Positions 11,069 through 23,013 of a stretch of 64,000 nt of DNA are shown piece by piece (within the stretch, counting starts at the first letter, position 1; each line of letters starts with the position of its first letter). The translations under genes were made by a program, and so were the position numbers. The stretch is from positions 212,911,253-212,975,252 of the forward strand of contig OV884060.1 in assembly GCA_930367215.1 (NCBI GenBank), in the 5' to 3' direction. Source of the DNA: Pollenia angustigena. Its lineage: Eukaryota > Arthropoda > Insecta > Diptera > Polleniidae. The notes below the pieces were generated by a model. It saw only the letters and a list, made by a program, of their open reading frames with translations, was not told where the DNA came from and made no database searches.

Positions 11069-12296
11069 GGAGGGCAACTCTCTATTGCGATGCGCAAGAA
11101 ATCAAATCATTTATCAAAACGAGTGTATTGTACGTTTGCGCATTTGTGTTTGGCATCTTTTTTTCTTTTTGCAAATCATCACTATTTATTTTATTAATAT
11201 GTATTTTTAAACATCAACACGTTAAGCGGCTTAACTTTCCTTTTTTATTTCATTTTTGTTTAATATTCTGACATTTAATTTTACCGCCAATTTGAATTGC
11301 CAGTGTTGCTTCTTTTTTTTTTTTTAAATTTTGCGAAAGTGATACAGTAGTTCCCGCTTAAATGCACCTCGCTTAAATGATTACCCCTCTTAAATGCGCA
11401 AAATGAACAAAATCCCGCTTAAATGACCTCGCTTAAATGCGTTCCCCGTTTTAATGATTCATTATTTTTGTCCGATATTACATAAATTTGAACAAAATAA
11501 ATCACTTAAATGCGTAACCAAAAAAACTTGAAATTTTTTTAAATATCCATCAAGGCATTTATAAAGTTAGTAAAAGTATTTTTGTACTTATATGATGGCA
11601 ACACAAACATTTAAAAGGGCAGTTGAAGTAAAAAAGTAAATTTCTCTTGAATTTCAAAAATCATAGAGAATAATTTTAAAGAGTTATCGGAATCTTCCGA
11701 TGATGAAGAAGAGGAAAGAGTGAATAAGTTGGAGCCTAAATATGGGCTCGAATAAACATTTAGGCCTGTATTTATAAAAAAATTTTTAATTTAATAAAGG
11801 TTTACAAAACAAATTTTGTATGAAAATTCTCCTTAATAAACGTTTGTTAAATTTAATAATCGTTTATAAATATGGGGGTAAGTTTTTAAAAAAAGACCTA
11901 AAGACCTATTAATACTTGAAAATAATAAAGGTCGAATAAAATACATATTAAAAACAAAACATATTTATATTTTTAATAAAAATGTATGCCCATAAGTATT
12001 TATGTAAGAATGTTTATTGAATTAGTTTTAATATTATATGTATTTAATTTCGTATGAAAACTATGTACCTATAATAAATTTTATTTTCTCTTATATGTAA
12101 CTAAAGAAGTACTTTTAAATGATTATTAAGTTTTTTAAGCGAGGTTTTTATAAATGCGTTTATTGCGCATTTATCCGGGTTATCGGTTAAATGATTCCCC
12201 GTTTAAATGCGTAGAAAACTGAAAATTTTTCGATGCGCACTTAAGCGGGAACTACTGTAGTATGTACCAAATTGGCCTCTTATAGCATTAAGCTTT
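11069..12296. mobile_element. MITE of the 32081-32388 family, split by a pogo-like insertion
   Basis: The left part (11069-11344) shares CTCTCTATTGCGATGCGCAA, GTTTGGCATCTTTT and TTTTGCGAAAGTGATA with the intact copy at 32081-32388. Sequence resumes after 12259 with GTACCAAATTGGC, matching GTACCAAGTTGGC of the intact copy. The interruption is exactly the 11345-12257 element, so insertion order is clear. Confidence 0.75.
11345..12257. mobile_element. pogo-like non-autonomous element, TA target
   Basis: 913 bp. Termini CAGTAGTTCCCGCTTAAATG and its mirror ending GCGGGAACTACTG, flanked by TA (11343-11344 and 12258-12259). Subterminal CGCTTAAATG units are repeated many times. Resembles pogo/Tigger ends. 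The short GAAGAAGAGGAAAGAG stretch near 11705 might be a coding relic but is too short to assign. Confidence 0.8.
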
Positions 12297-13212
12297 TGTA
12301 TCGAAATTTCAACCGGTTTTTACTGTGAAAAATAAGAAGAATTAAAAAGTTAAGAGTAAAATCAACGTTTATTGTGTCAAGGTAATTATTTGTACATATG
12401 GGCAATTCCTTCGTGACGAACGCTACATTCGCTTGCGTTTTCTGATTGAAATATAAACATTTTTTGGTCTTTCAAAAAAGATAGCTTCAACTTATATATA
12501 GTATTTAGTGACTTTAATATCTACTTACGAATGGCATATATCATAATTTCTTAGCAAGTATTTGTTGCGAATTATTTCACAAAGTTTTGTGACGCACCCT
12601 ACAAAAAGTGGAAGTAACTTCAAAGGTTGAAGTACGTTTTCCTAATTTTTAGCGAATTTGGCATGATATACAAAATCTAATTCCTAAAAGAAAGATGACT
12701 ATAAGAGAATTCTAAACGCACTTATTCGCAGACAAAAAATTTTGTGATTTTTTGACAAAAGCCGTGAACCTTTGTGACGCACGCTACATAACGCACGCTA
12801 CAGTTTTTCCAGTAGTATTTTATTATTATATTTTATTTATTTAAACAAAACAAATTATATTTTTATGAATTGCATTTCTTGAACTAATTTCTTAACTTAT
12901 GAATATAAACTTTTTTTTAACGAAATTTATATGTGCTGTAAGTGCTATTTTAAGCACAAAAATCACCTAAAATAATGCTAAATTCACGTATAATATTAAG
13001 AAATCAGCAATGGGTTAGGATGTGGTAAAAATTATTGCATCACTGATCATTGAAATACATATTTTTTAATATAAAAATGAAATTATACATCTAGTCTTAT
13101 ATTCCATTAAAAAAATTCTTTTGAAAAATTTTTGGTTGGTGGACTGTTTCTGGGATTTACCGATATGTATTAAGCTGTTGAGACGTGAAAAGTTGAGCTA
13201 ATAAAATAAAAA
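12297..13212. other. Non-coding stretch with a repeated GACGCACGCTACA motif
   Basis: The motif appears as GACGAACGCTACA (about 12414), GACGCACCCTACA (about 12591) and GACGCACGCTACA (about 12777), then ACGCACGCTACAG again. Spacing is irregular (about 180 bp). No gene and no closed inverted repeat was identified, so this may be part of an unbounded repeat element. Confidence 0.35.
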
Positions 13213-14518
13213 AACGCATCGAAGCAAAAGTTCTATATTCGGCTATGCCGAATTTTATATACCATTCACTGTTGTATTAAAAAGCCTATTGCTCCCTAGT
13301 TCATATGGTATGGGCGCTTTCGTTTCAAAATCCTTATTCTGGCGGCATATTTTTATGGGCACGATGTGAAATAATAGGTCGGTACGGCTGATTTTTAAAA
13401 ACCGAACAAATTTCATATATAAAGAATAGTTGAGCTCAATTTTAACAAGTTAGCTTGTTTCTTATGGACCATATCGTACCAAAACCGTAAGATCAGGAGG
13501 AAAGTTGCGATTTCGATTTACATGAGCACCTGCCATATGGCCTTATCTCATAGTGGATTAATTCATGCACTTACCAAAATCCCCTGTGTGTGTTCTGATA
13601 ATTATCACACACAGCTCGCAATTTAAGTGTATAATCCGACAATTATACTCTCGGCCCTTGCTTAGGAGCCGGAGCTATCTAGCTATATTATAGTTAATCC
13701 AGCTATTGCTACAGTTAATCCAGCAGCTTTTGTTGAATAGCAACAGCAACTAGGGATCTTCACATGCCGACCTTTCCCACATGGGTGAAAAACTAGCCTT
13801 GAAGTCGTAAAGTAAAGCCACTATGTGTTCCCCGAAAGAGAATGAAAGCGAATATCGACACAACACAAACTGTATGGCTTGGAATACAATTAAGAAGTTG
13901 TAGTAGTAGCTGAAGCTGAAAAAAGCTCTGTAGCACAACAAAGTTAAAAATTTCGAATTTTGCGCTCCAACTTTAACTTCAACGACTACTACAACTACGT
14001 ATTCTGTTGACACCATTTTGAAACTTTTGACAGCTTGCAGCGCTATTCGTAACGTTGTACTACAGCGACTATTATATTCCCCACTCAATGCGCCTCTAGC
14101 CCCCTACAATATCTTTGTTATAAAAAAACTGCATGGAAGTACGACTATAAACCGGAAAAGATAAACCTTTCGATACCTCTCGACGGCTTCTCTATGATGC
14201 GTATCTTGTTGCCAGGCACTTGGTAATTTTATAGGCATTGACAGTAGTATGTTGCCCAGTTAAAATAATAAATCGATTTGGCTCATTTTTACTTTGGAAG
14301 GAAAACAGCAGTTACTTGTCTATAACTTGGTAATTTATACACCAACTTGGTTAGTTTTCACTTCCAGTATTTCACAAAGTTTGCTTTAGGTGTAGGTAAA
14401 ACAAAAGTTTATAGAATATAGGAAAACTACAAAAGATAAAGGTTTATCCGTGGTTTGTGGACCGATCTGGCTTAATTTCAAAAGCAATCTATTCCAAACT
14501 ATATATTTTATAAATATA
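13213..14518. other. Family A-like fragment and unassigned sequence
   Basis: 13225-13265 carries TTCTATATTCGGCTATGCCG, the signature that opens family A at about 17767. The rest is unassigned. The minus-strand open frame 14088-13750 has no recognisable domain. Confidence 0.35.
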
Positions 14519-14992
14519 CTAGCTGGCCGCCCCGGCTTCGCTCGGTAGCTGATTACAAATGATCGATGGAGCCGTTTTCTGGTTTTTTCTGGTAAAACGA
14601 AAAAAGTGGGCGGGGCAATATTTCCTTTCCGTAAAAACCTAAGTTGGATCATGGCGATCGTTTTAAAGAAAAAATCGTCCAAATCGGTGAAATAAATAAA
14701 AAAAGTGGGCGTTAAAGTAGGCGTGGTAAATTTTTCTTTCGATGAAAACTTAAAATAGATTAATACGAACATTTGAAAAAAAATTAGTCAAATCGATGAA
14801 GCCGTTTTCTGATTTTAGGTTAATGGAAAAAATGGGCGTAAAAGTGGGCGGGGCAAAAATTTCTTTCCGTAAAAACATAAGTTGGACCATGGCGATTATT
14901 TTAAAGAAAAAATCATCCAAATCGGTCAAGCCGTTCTCAAGTTATGCGATCAGCAACAGACAACATTTCATTTTTATTATATACATAGATTA
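14519..14992. repeat. Family C dispersed repeat (truncated)
   Basis: Begins ACTAGCTGGCCGCCCCGGCT and contains GATGGAGCCGTTTTCTGGTT and TTGGACCATGGCGATTATTT, matching the 6686-7500 copy. Open frames on both strands across it are translations of the repeat. Confidence 0.6.
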
Positions 14993-15108
14993 CAATTTAG
15001 TCGCCATCATGTCTGTAGTGCTCTGAGAACCCATTTCAACATTCAAACGGACAGACGGACATTGTTAAATCAAATTCGCTACTAATTAGGACCCAAAATA
15101 TCAACACT

Positions 15109-16258
15109 ATATCGTCCCCTTAATAAAACAATAGTGTATAATTTTTTTGGGGTTTTGAGAAAATCGTGTTTAAAGTTTTTGTCAAATCGGATGTCTATTA
15201 AAACTTCAATATCGCGGTTAATAAAAATTTTTCATATTGGATTTTTCGACGAATACATAATACCGTTTCTTGTCTTTAAATTTAACAATTTTTTTTATTC
15301 TACGCATCCTTTAAGACCATAATTATGTCATTCAAAGTGCAAGTCCTCCATATAGGCTATTTTATTTTTTATATGTATATTTTTGCTTTGTTTATTTTGT
15401 ATGGTATACGCTGTTTTATTCAATAATTTTACGGCATTTTTATATTTTGATCTTAAAAATATCAATTTGTAACATTATAAAACAGTGATTAATTCATAGA
15501 TTCAATGGCACATATTCATTACATTCCAATTTGGGTTAATTTAAACAAAAAATTATGACCAATTAAGGTATACATTGCGTAAATCAAAAATATCTAGAAG
15601 TTCATTCGTCTTCTTTCTCTTCCTCTACTACATCTGGCTCATCTAAACAATTTCGCTTCTTTCCACCTTGTAAGTTAAAGAAAAATGACTGCGAGCCACG
15701 AGGAATTACATTCTTCTGGCACAAATTTTGGAGCTCATGCAGCTTTCGATGGTCGGAATGAAACTATTTCTCAAACAAAAGTGTATATTATTATAAGCTA
15801 TTTTATGAGTTACTGCCTGTTTAACGATGTCGAACGTCAACGTTCGCATAGAAAACTACATTTTAAACAAAAACAAATTTTCGAATATTGTTTTTTTTTT
15901 ACATATAATTTTCTATGCGAACGTTAACGTTCGAAATCGATGAACTGGATGTTAAAGTTTTCATAAATTGAATTTTTTTTCTACAGACTAAAATGGAGTA
16001 TAATGCGTATACACTATTATTCTTTTAACAAGTTTGGAGTGGCAATTTCAAGTAAAATAGCGCATATGAGCTTACACACTTATTGAAGGAAAATTTTGAA
16101 CAAGAAATTATACACTATTTTTTCCAACGACATTTTTGGAAGTAGAATTTGACCAAATTTTGACCAGACATAAAATCAATGATGGAGATTCTAAATATGC
16201 AATAAAAAAATAATGGTGTACATGCGTATACACTATTGTTTTATTGAGGGGACGATAT
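15109..16258. mobile_element. DNA transposon remnant, about 1.15 kb
   Basis: Terminal inverted repeats: ATCGTCCCCTTAATAAAACA followed by ATAGTGTATA at the left, and TATACACTATTGTTTTATTG followed by AGGGGACGAT at the right, about 30 bp with few mismatches. On the minus strand near 15690-15605 an acidic stretch, CLDEPDVVEEEKEDE then stop, reads like the C-terminus of a transposase. The frame is not continuous and the superfamily is undetermined. Confidence 0.65.
15831..15933. mobile_element. Short foldback element nested in 15109-16258
   Basis: CGAACGTCAACGTTCGCATA and TATGCGAACGTTAACGTTCG are near-perfect inverse copies closing a hairpin of about 100 bp. The arms are themselves partly palindromic (AACGTTCG/CGAACGTT). 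Confidence 0.65.
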
Positions 16259-17387
16259 AAGGTTTACTTACATATGTTAATTCGGTTAATTCGAATAAAT
16301 GTTATTTAAAAAAACCGTGTAAAAGACATATAACTACTTTTTTCATCCCCAAAATAATGGGTTTGACCCAATATCGCCTTTATCAGCAAGGTATGAACTA
16401 GGTAACAGGCGGCTATTTAATACTATTGCGATGAGTATATAAGATTCGGCTCAGTCTAATATGGCGCTTTTACTTGTTTTTAATTCAAAGGGATGATAAA
16501 ATATTTTTACATTTAATATTGGATACTTTAAGTGTTCAAAACATCTATTTGCACCCTAGTTTTGGAATTAAAAAAACATTTGAAAAGTTAAACTCGAAAG
16601 GTCTTTAACACACACATTCTACAAATTTTTTTTTTTCGTTTCACATCATTTAACAATTTTTAAAAAAAGGCGTTTTAAATATATTATTTTTCTTTGCTCG
16701 CTCCACGTAAGTGGTATTTTAACCTATAATTAAAGGAATTTTGTAATTAAAAAAAAAAAAAAAAAAAACGTTATGGTTAACTTTTATTTTTCAATTCCCC
16801 TCTATTTTAAAATATTTCATTTTTGAAAAGGTTAAAGCACGGAAAAGTGAGTGTAGGTACAAGTTAATGATTTTCAAGTTAACGATATTCAACTTGATCG
16901 TAACCTTGATTAAGACGGATTAATTGTTTAATTTTAATCTGAAAACAATTTATTGAGTTATTTCCCATTTTAATGATCTGTTTCTTTAAATTTATAAACA
17001 TTTATACGAGAAATATATTTTATAAGTTTTATAAATGTAAAAATAAAATGATTCATTATCAAGCCGGAATCTTTGATATGGGCAGAACAAAAACAAATGC
17101 AAAAAAAAAAGAAAAAACAATAAAATGATTCAGATAAAAACCGAAAGCTTTATTTATATAGGCGACAATACTTATACGTTTCAGCCAACATAACTAAAAA
17201 AGTATGTACAAATAAAAAAAAAACTTAAAAATGTATGAAAGCATGGCAGGTGAAGCGAAAACAAAAATACCCTACATGCAAACATCATGAAGAGACAAAT
17301 TTTCCAGAGTTCACCCATCTTTTATACTATTAGATTTATGACAACTTCATTTCTAAGAAATATACACATTTTTGTATTCGTTTGTAC
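16259..17387. other. AT-rich stretch with a family A-like end, no gene
   Basis: Around 16440-16478, GATTCGGCTCAGTCTAATAT then TTACTTG looks like the reverse complement of a family A/B-type terminus. Poly-A at about 16750-16768. No gene seen. Confidence 0.35.
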
Positions 17388-17761
17388 AAAAAATACAGTG
17401 TTACCAAAACTTGATGACCAAAAATGGCTAAATTTACGAAAAAAATGGCTAAATGGGCTAAAAAATGGCTAAAAGCTTTTTTAAATAAAAACACATTAAA
17501 AGTCAATAACAAAACAGAAATATTTCATCTAAAGTGGTTTACGATGAAATTGTAAGTTAAGATCAATTTGTTAAATAAGAATAAACGTAAATTAATATTT
17601 TAATAGATATTTAAAAAATTAAATCATTGATAAATTCGATGTCGTTATTGTTCATTTCATAGGAATCACTCGGGCCTATTAGTTTTTAATATTTTGAAGG
17701 TTAATCTTAATCACGACAACATTTACCCAACCTTTTCAGTCCAGATCTACAATAAACAAGT

Positions 17762-19012
17762 TAGAGTGCTATATTCGGCTGTGCCGAATCTTTGATACCC
17801 TCCACCGACACTTCGAATGTTTTAGGAGTAATATCTGTATGATGTCTATTTATTATTATAATCTTTGTAAAAACAGACATCTGCATTAAAATTTGTTGCG
17901 GTTTAGACCTATATAAAATTATTGACTGACAATCAGAATCAATTTTAAAAAGCTTGAGTAGAATATCAGTTTAAGCTGAACTTAAATGATTTTCAGGAGA
18001 ATAAATTATATAAAAGCCATGGTAAGCTATGAACCAATCATCCCAAATTCTGAGAACGATTTCTGGTATTAAAAAACATAAATTTCACTACAGCGGTGCA
18101 ATTAGTTTAAGCGTTTTCAGTGAATTTCAGAAAGTTGCTAAAATGGAATCTAAGGTAAATTATGGACCGTATATCACAAAATTGCATAACATTTTTTCTG
18201 GCCATATGAAGCTAAACTGGAAGAAAGTTTACCGCGAATTTAATTATTTTACCAGAGTGGGCTTTATAAGAGGCCTATGGTAAGCTATGCACCGACCTTC
18301 ACCAAATTTCACAGTGTCATTTCTAGTTCTATAAAACTGTGATGTATCAAATTTTGTTACGATAGCGTTATTTTTTACGTTTTAATGCGTACTAAGCTGT
18401 TTTCCGGGAGTAAGGTTTATATGGGGCCTAGGGTAAATTATGAACTGATCTTCACGAAATTTCACAGTCTTATTTCTAGTCCTGTAAAACTTTTATGTTC
18501 CAAATTTTGTTATGATAGCATTCTTTTTTACGTTTTTAGGCGTACTAAGCTGTTTTCTTGGAGTAAGGTTTATATGGGGCCTATGGTAAATTATGGACCG
18601 ATCTTCACGAAATTTCACAGTCTTATTTTTAGTTCTAAACAATTTTGATGTACCAAATTTTGTTATGATAGCATTATTTTTTACGGATTTAGGCGTGGTG
18701 GTTCCACATTTTGATTCATAGCTCAGATCCTATTGAACCGATTTTGCTGGATTTCAATCCCAAACTGCTTAGGGTAACTACAAGCAATTTGACACCAAGT
18801 TTGTTTATTTCTTTTGAGTTTTTCGAAAGTGAGCGTGTTTTCAACAGACGGACAGACGGACAGACAGACGGACATGGCTAAATCGACTTAAAATTACTCA
18901 AGGACCCAGAATATATATACTTTATAGGGTCTGAGATGAATAATAAAAAAGTTTCACACGGAATGACAAACTTAATATACCCTCTTCACAACTAATTGTG
19001 GTGCAGGGTATA
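17762..19012. repeat. Family A dispersed repeat
   Basis: Opens GCTATATTCGGCTGTGCCGA and closes with ATACCCTCTTCACAACTAAT and GTGGTGCAGGGTATAAA. Near the end it has GACGGACAGACGGACATGGC and ACTTTATAGGGTCTGAGATG, sequence types common in higher-fly dispersed repeats. The middle is a tandem array (18000-18720). A second, interrupted copy is in the reductase intron at about 39480-40400. Class not established. Confidence 0.6.
18000..18720. repeat. Tandem array of about 153-bp units inside family A
   Basis: The landmark CCTATGGTAA (or CCTAGGGTAA) recurs at 18274, 18427 and 18580, exactly 153 bp apart. Each unit includes TTCACGAAATTTCACAGT, CAAATTTTGTTA and ACTAAGCTGTTTTC. More diverged upstream units begin near 18015 and 18148. 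Three frame-compatible units give the open frames seen here, which are not genes. Confidence 0.8.
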
Positions 19013-19014
19013 AA

Positions 19015-19829
19015 AACAAGTAAGAAAGTATAGTCGGTCAACACCGACTATATGGTACCCTACACCACATTATAACCTATGTACCAAATTTTATCAAATA
19101 ATCTCCAAAACAGCCAGCCAGCCAGCAGTACAAACATCGTTAATTCGACTCAGAAAGTGATTCTGAGTCAATCGGTATACGTAAAGGTGGGCTTATAGTG
19201 CATTTACACTTGTAATTTTCAAACTAGTTTACGATCGTAAACTACTTTCATAAACTATACCGTTTACATCAGCATTTTTGACAGTTAAGTTGTTTATCTT
19301 TGACAAGTTCTTAGCCCCAATAATAAAAAAAAAAACGTTGATGCACATTCATACGAACATAAAAACAAACCTTTTATTTCCGTTGTCCATCTAAAAGAAA
19401 ATATGTAAAAAAACTAACATTTCTTATAAATTTAGAATTGTTTTAAACATTTTCTTTGTTTATTTTATTTTTCTTACTATTGTTTTGGCTTTTTTTTTAC
19501 AGATAAAAGTAAATTCTTTTTACTTTATTTTTTTTATTTTTTAAGGAAATGTCAAATATCACCAGCATTGCCAGAACAAAATTTGAAAAACAGAGTTGCA
19601 TTAACAAAAACTGGTTGTTTGTAACTAGTTTATCTCAAAAGCTAGTTACAAACGTGTTTATAATTTGTATGGATAAACAAGTTTCTCAAACTAGTTTATC
19701 ATCATAAACAACTTATAACCTGTTTATGGCGTAGGTGTAAATGCACTATTAGGTCCATTATTTTAAGGTGTTACAAACATCAGCACAAACGCATTCTACC
19801 CTCTCCAATATTGTGGTGCTGGTATAAAT
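19015..19829 (-). repeat. Family B dispersed repeat, interrupted by a MITE
   Basis: Reads in reverse: ACAAGTAAGAAAGTATAGTC, the hairpin GTCGGTCAACACCGAC, ACCCTACACCACAT, then AATCACTTTCTGAGTC-type sequence, and after the MITE CCCTCTCCAATATTGTGGTG. Other copies lie at about 23014, 55225, 56802 and 59711. It sits inside the hAT element at 17396-21047. Confidence 0.65.
19197..19748. mobile_element. PIF/Harbinger-like MITE, TTA target
   Basis: Perfect 14-bp termini TAGTGCATTTACAC and GTGTAAATGCACTA, flanked by TTA on both sides (19194-19196 and 19749-19751). A 3-bp TWA duplication is characteristic of PIF/Harbinger. Internal TAAACTAGTTT-like motifs face each other. No transposase. It is nested in family B, which is nested in hAT. 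Confidence 0.8.
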
Positions 19830-19860
19830 ATTTTATTGATCAAATCGAGTTAACGGTTGC

Positions 19861-19953
19861 TTAATGTATCCTTTTTCTCAAATTACTTTTAACGGCTTTT
19901 ACTTGGGTACATACCCTCTCTACTTCATCATTAGACCATGCAAGCGAGAGCAA
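19861..19953 (-). pseudogene. hAT transposase C-terminal relic
   Basis: Thirty codons followed by a stop include WSNDEVERV and KSNLRKR, matching the conserved end of the hAT dimerisation region (family form S-N-A-x-V-E-R-x-F-S). An in-frame TAG precedes it, and the usual Phe-Ser after VERV has become Cys-Thr. A non-functional fragment of the surrounding element. Confidence 0.75.
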
Positions 19954-20350
19954 CTATATAGTCCATTCTGAAATTTCTAAAAAAAATTTTTTGCCGCCTG
20001 CATCTCTTTATTGAAATACTTGCAACCAGAAAGAAACACCGCTGTTTGGTTTGAGCCATTTTATAAATTAAATAGTGGAATACTGTTCCTTTATTTTGAA
20101 AGATGTTTCATCATCATAGTTTATAACGATTTCCAAAATTTGTAAAAGTTGTGATTTAAATGAAATGAGTTTGAATTGCTAAAAATTTTTATTTTACTTT
20201 AATAAATTTTTATTAGAAATTGAAAATTATTATTTTAAAAGAAAAACGGCAAAAAAAAAGTTATGGCTAAATAAGTTGAAAAATGGCTAAAAAAAATGGC
20301 TAATGGCTAAAAAAATGGCTAATGGCTAAACTCATTTTTTAATGGCTAAA

Positions 20351-20997
20351 CAGTGCCCATGTTCTGTAACTCTCGCGTCGATAAAGTTTTCGATTGAAAT
20401 GTGTGAAATGAAACAAAAATGCCATATATTGAAACAAACAGCTGTTTTTCTCACTAAACTGTGTTTGTTACTTTTTTTGCGAGTAATAGCTGTCACGTAA
20501 GGCAATTACTCGCCAACTTACAGAAAAAGTGTGTCTGTAACATTTTTGTGCAAATAGTTCCCGCTTTGAACTGTCAAACAAACTCACGAATAAAAACGAG
20601 GTGAGAAACAATTTTAACACTAAAAAACAATTAAAATTGCAATTTGCAAAGAATAATAATAATAATATTTTATTCTTGGCACATTTTTTCATTGTTTAAT
20701 TATTTTGCTTTTAACAGTTTTATTTTCGCCGCCGACGTTAAAATTTTGTTTAATTTTGGTAAAGTTTGGTCGCCTTCAAAGATACGTGTGACTGGCGTTC
20801 TCAACGCCTGCAATGTCACATCGGCTTCGAGTACAATGTTATGACATTTATAAAGTAACGACGTATTCTCTCTTAATAGTTTTCGACATGAGTTACAGAC
20901 ACATTTTTTTCTCAGTTTTCGAGAAACGATGGAATATTTTGTTCCACATCTTTTCGAAGCGAGAAGTTCTCACTAAAGTTACAGAACATGGGTACTG
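20351..20997. mobile_element. Inverted-repeat element nested in the hAT remnant
   Basis: Left end CAGTGCCCATGTTCTGTAAC; right end GTTACAGAACATGGGTACTG; twenty of twenty-one terminal bases agree. The empty site can be seen in the hAT copy at 56.2 kb. No clear target duplication and no transposase. The open frames inside on both strands are not recognisable. Confidence 0.7.
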
Positions 20998-21277
20998 GAT
21001 GAAAAATGGCTAAATCTAGCCACTAAATGGCTAAATTGGCAACACTGAAAAAATACAACTGTGGGAAAAATTTTAAATTCTCTTGTATGGACAAAAAACA
21101 TACAACACATTTTGCATATTTTAACCTCACTTTAACTTAAGATGTTTATACTGCCCTGTCTTAAAATTTTGTTTTACAAAAATCATACCGCTCATAATTT
21201 TTTTAAAAGATTGCTTAAAAACAAAATATACAAATTTTTACACATTCAAATTAAAAAAAGTCAATGTGTATTACATG

Positions 21278-21412
21278 GGGTCTTCACCTGACAATTTTTT
21301 GTCATACCAAACGTCAAAGTGCATATAAAAAAACTTTAAAATTTTTGTCAGCGTTTTTTTTTTAAATGAAGTTTGACGTTTATTATGACAAAAAATTGTC
21401 AGGTGAAGACCC
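21278..21412. mobile_element. Foldback MITE (same family as 8239-8352)
   Basis: Arms GGTCTTCACCTGACAATTTT and AAAATTGTCAGGTGAAGACC are perfect inverse copies, continuing inward through TTGTCATACCAAACGTCAA and TTGACGTTTATTATGACAA. Confidence 0.85.
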
Positions 21413-22142
21413 TTTGTTATTATCGTTTTAATTTTTCCAAGCCACTAGTGATGTCAATATTTGTTTCCAAGCCGTAATAGTGTACAGAAATCGCTCAAAT
21501 AGCTTTAAAGTGTGATTATAGGTAACATTAGAAAGTGTAAAATGTATATACTGTAACATATTTTTCTCAGAAAAGAAATCGCTATAAGATTCATATAAGA
21601 GTTCTTTGTGCCGAATATTAACTATAGGATCTTCCAATAAGAGGTTTCATTTTGAAATGTAAAAAAATTTTTATCACCAACTCCCACACTTACGATAACT
21701 TCACGAAATCCATCTTGAAGGTCTTGAGTCGGTTGTGAGCGATTGTATAGACCTCACCTTTCACGCAGCTCCATATAAAAAGGAATTAGGAATTTAACAC
21801 GGTCGGGCAACTTTTTACACAAAAGAGCGGAGGTTTCGTTACTTGTATGACACGTAACGCCGTCCGCATCAATATCTGCATACAGCCGCAAAAGTGCAAA
21901 TTTGATGATAATAATAAGGCCCTGCAAGCGTAGCCTTGGTTGACATTTGACTAATATGGCTTTCCCTTATTATTTGCATACCCTCCACTTAGCAATTGAT
22001 TAAACACCCGATGATTTTGCTTGAAATTCTTCATCTACATCGGCCGATTCCAATTAAATTTTGTAAGATGATTTGGGTTGTAATAAAATATTTGTGGAAT
22101 TTAATCTTAATACCAACATAATAAGATGGTTTGTGTGCATAC
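21413..22142. other. Unassigned stretch without a supported gene
   Basis: A minus-strand open frame (21637-21428) has no recognisable domain. No inverted repeats or RNA genes noticed. Confidence 0.35.
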
Positions 22143-22255
22143 GGGCCTGTTCTGAAAATCAATCAATTTCTAATCACGTGTTTTTGAAATCACACGTGTG
22201 ATTTTGTGGTGTTCTTAAAGTCGTACCGTTTTTGTGTTTCTCGGTGTGCTTTCGT

Positions 22256-22911
22256 AAGGCGACCAGACTTTGAAAATAAAGAAAAAAATTAAAAAATATT
22301 TTTGACTTCAAGATTTTTGACTTATATTACAAACAAATTTACATTCCCATATTTATATACATACGTAAAAAAAATAACATATTGTCGGCTTAATATGCAA
22401 ACCTGCTAAATCCAGCAATTTGAGTATTGAAGTGTGTCAAATCAACTATATTTTTTTCCGCTCAAGCAGCAAATAGGAAAAATAAAAAGTTTTTCCTGTA
22501 AAATTTGTTGAAACGGAGTTAGCAGGTTTGCATATTAAGCCGACGATATATAAAAATTTACATTTACTTAAATAAAATTAGTTTAAAAAAATAACGAAAC
22601 TTAAATGCATTGCACTTACTTATTCAAAATTTTATACTGCAAGAGTATCAGAATTCAGTAGGAATATGAACAGAACAAGCATGGCACGACATTTACCATA
22701 CGATTTGACAGAAAAAACCAGTGTTCGCCGTGAAATAAAATTTATTTTAATTTATAAAAATAAAAGCAAATATTGCTCATGCTTTAAAAAAAAAAGAGGA
22801 CAAAGATGACAGATTATGAAAAAAGATGATAAAAGAGGACACAAATTTTATAGAGGACAGCAAGTTAAAATAGATGATTGTCCTCTAAAAAAGAGTACGT
22901 ATGGTGACCTT
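22256..22911. mobile_element. Inverted-repeat element (middle level)
   Basis: Ends AAGGCGACCA and TGGTGACCTT. Interior motifs AAAAGAGGACA and GATGATTGTCCTCT suggest fragmentary inner arms. It encloses the 22384-22544 MITE. Family undetermined. Confidence 0.45.
22384..22544. mobile_element. MITE, 161 bp (innermost level)
   Basis: Termini GTCGGCTTAATATGCAAACC and GGTTTGCATATTAAGCCGAC are perfect inverse copies of at least 20 bp. A second, one-ended copy is at 26712-26790, so this is a real family. Confidence 0.8.
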
Positions 22912-23013
22912 AGCTATCGGCAATTAAAGATCACACAAAAACGGAGCACAAATATATCACACGTGTCATTTGAGTAAAAGTGATTTGCAGCACAGGCCTG
23001 ATAAGCTACTCCG

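Larger units (their letters stand above)
17396..21047 (-). mobile_element. hAT element remnant with exact 8-bp duplication, heavily nested
   Basis: Termini CAGTGTTACCAA and TTGGCAACACTG. The 8 bases AAAAAATA are present on both sides (17388-17395 and 21048-21055). Subterminal sequence is packed with AAATGGCTAA repeats. On the minus strand 19953-19861 encodes a relic of the hAT C-terminal dimerisation region. Inserted inside are a family A repeat (17762-19012), a family B repeat (19015-19829, itself holding a PIF-like MITE) and another inverted-repeat element (20351-20997). A second copy is at 56220-58293. Confidence 0.85.
22143..23000. mobile_element. Inverted-repeat element (outer level of a three-level nest)
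   Basis: Left GGGCCTGTTCTGAAAATCA and right TGATTTGCAGCACAGGCCT are imperfect inverse copies. Inner arms pair TCACACGTGTGATTTTGTG-like and ATATATCACACGTGTCATTT sequence. It encloses the 22256-22911 element. Confidence 0.55.

Noticed and set aside
13750..14088. Minus-strand open frame of 112 codons
   Set aside because: Low-complexity Val and Phe/Ser runs, no domain, no neighbouring exons; likely chance.
14386..14772. Minus-strand open frame of 128 codons
   Set aside because: It is a translation of family C repeat sequence and plain intergenic DNA.
18029..18648. Two plus-strand open frames with similar peptide repeats
   Set aside because: The similarity comes from the 153-bp tandem units of family A, not from a repeat protein.
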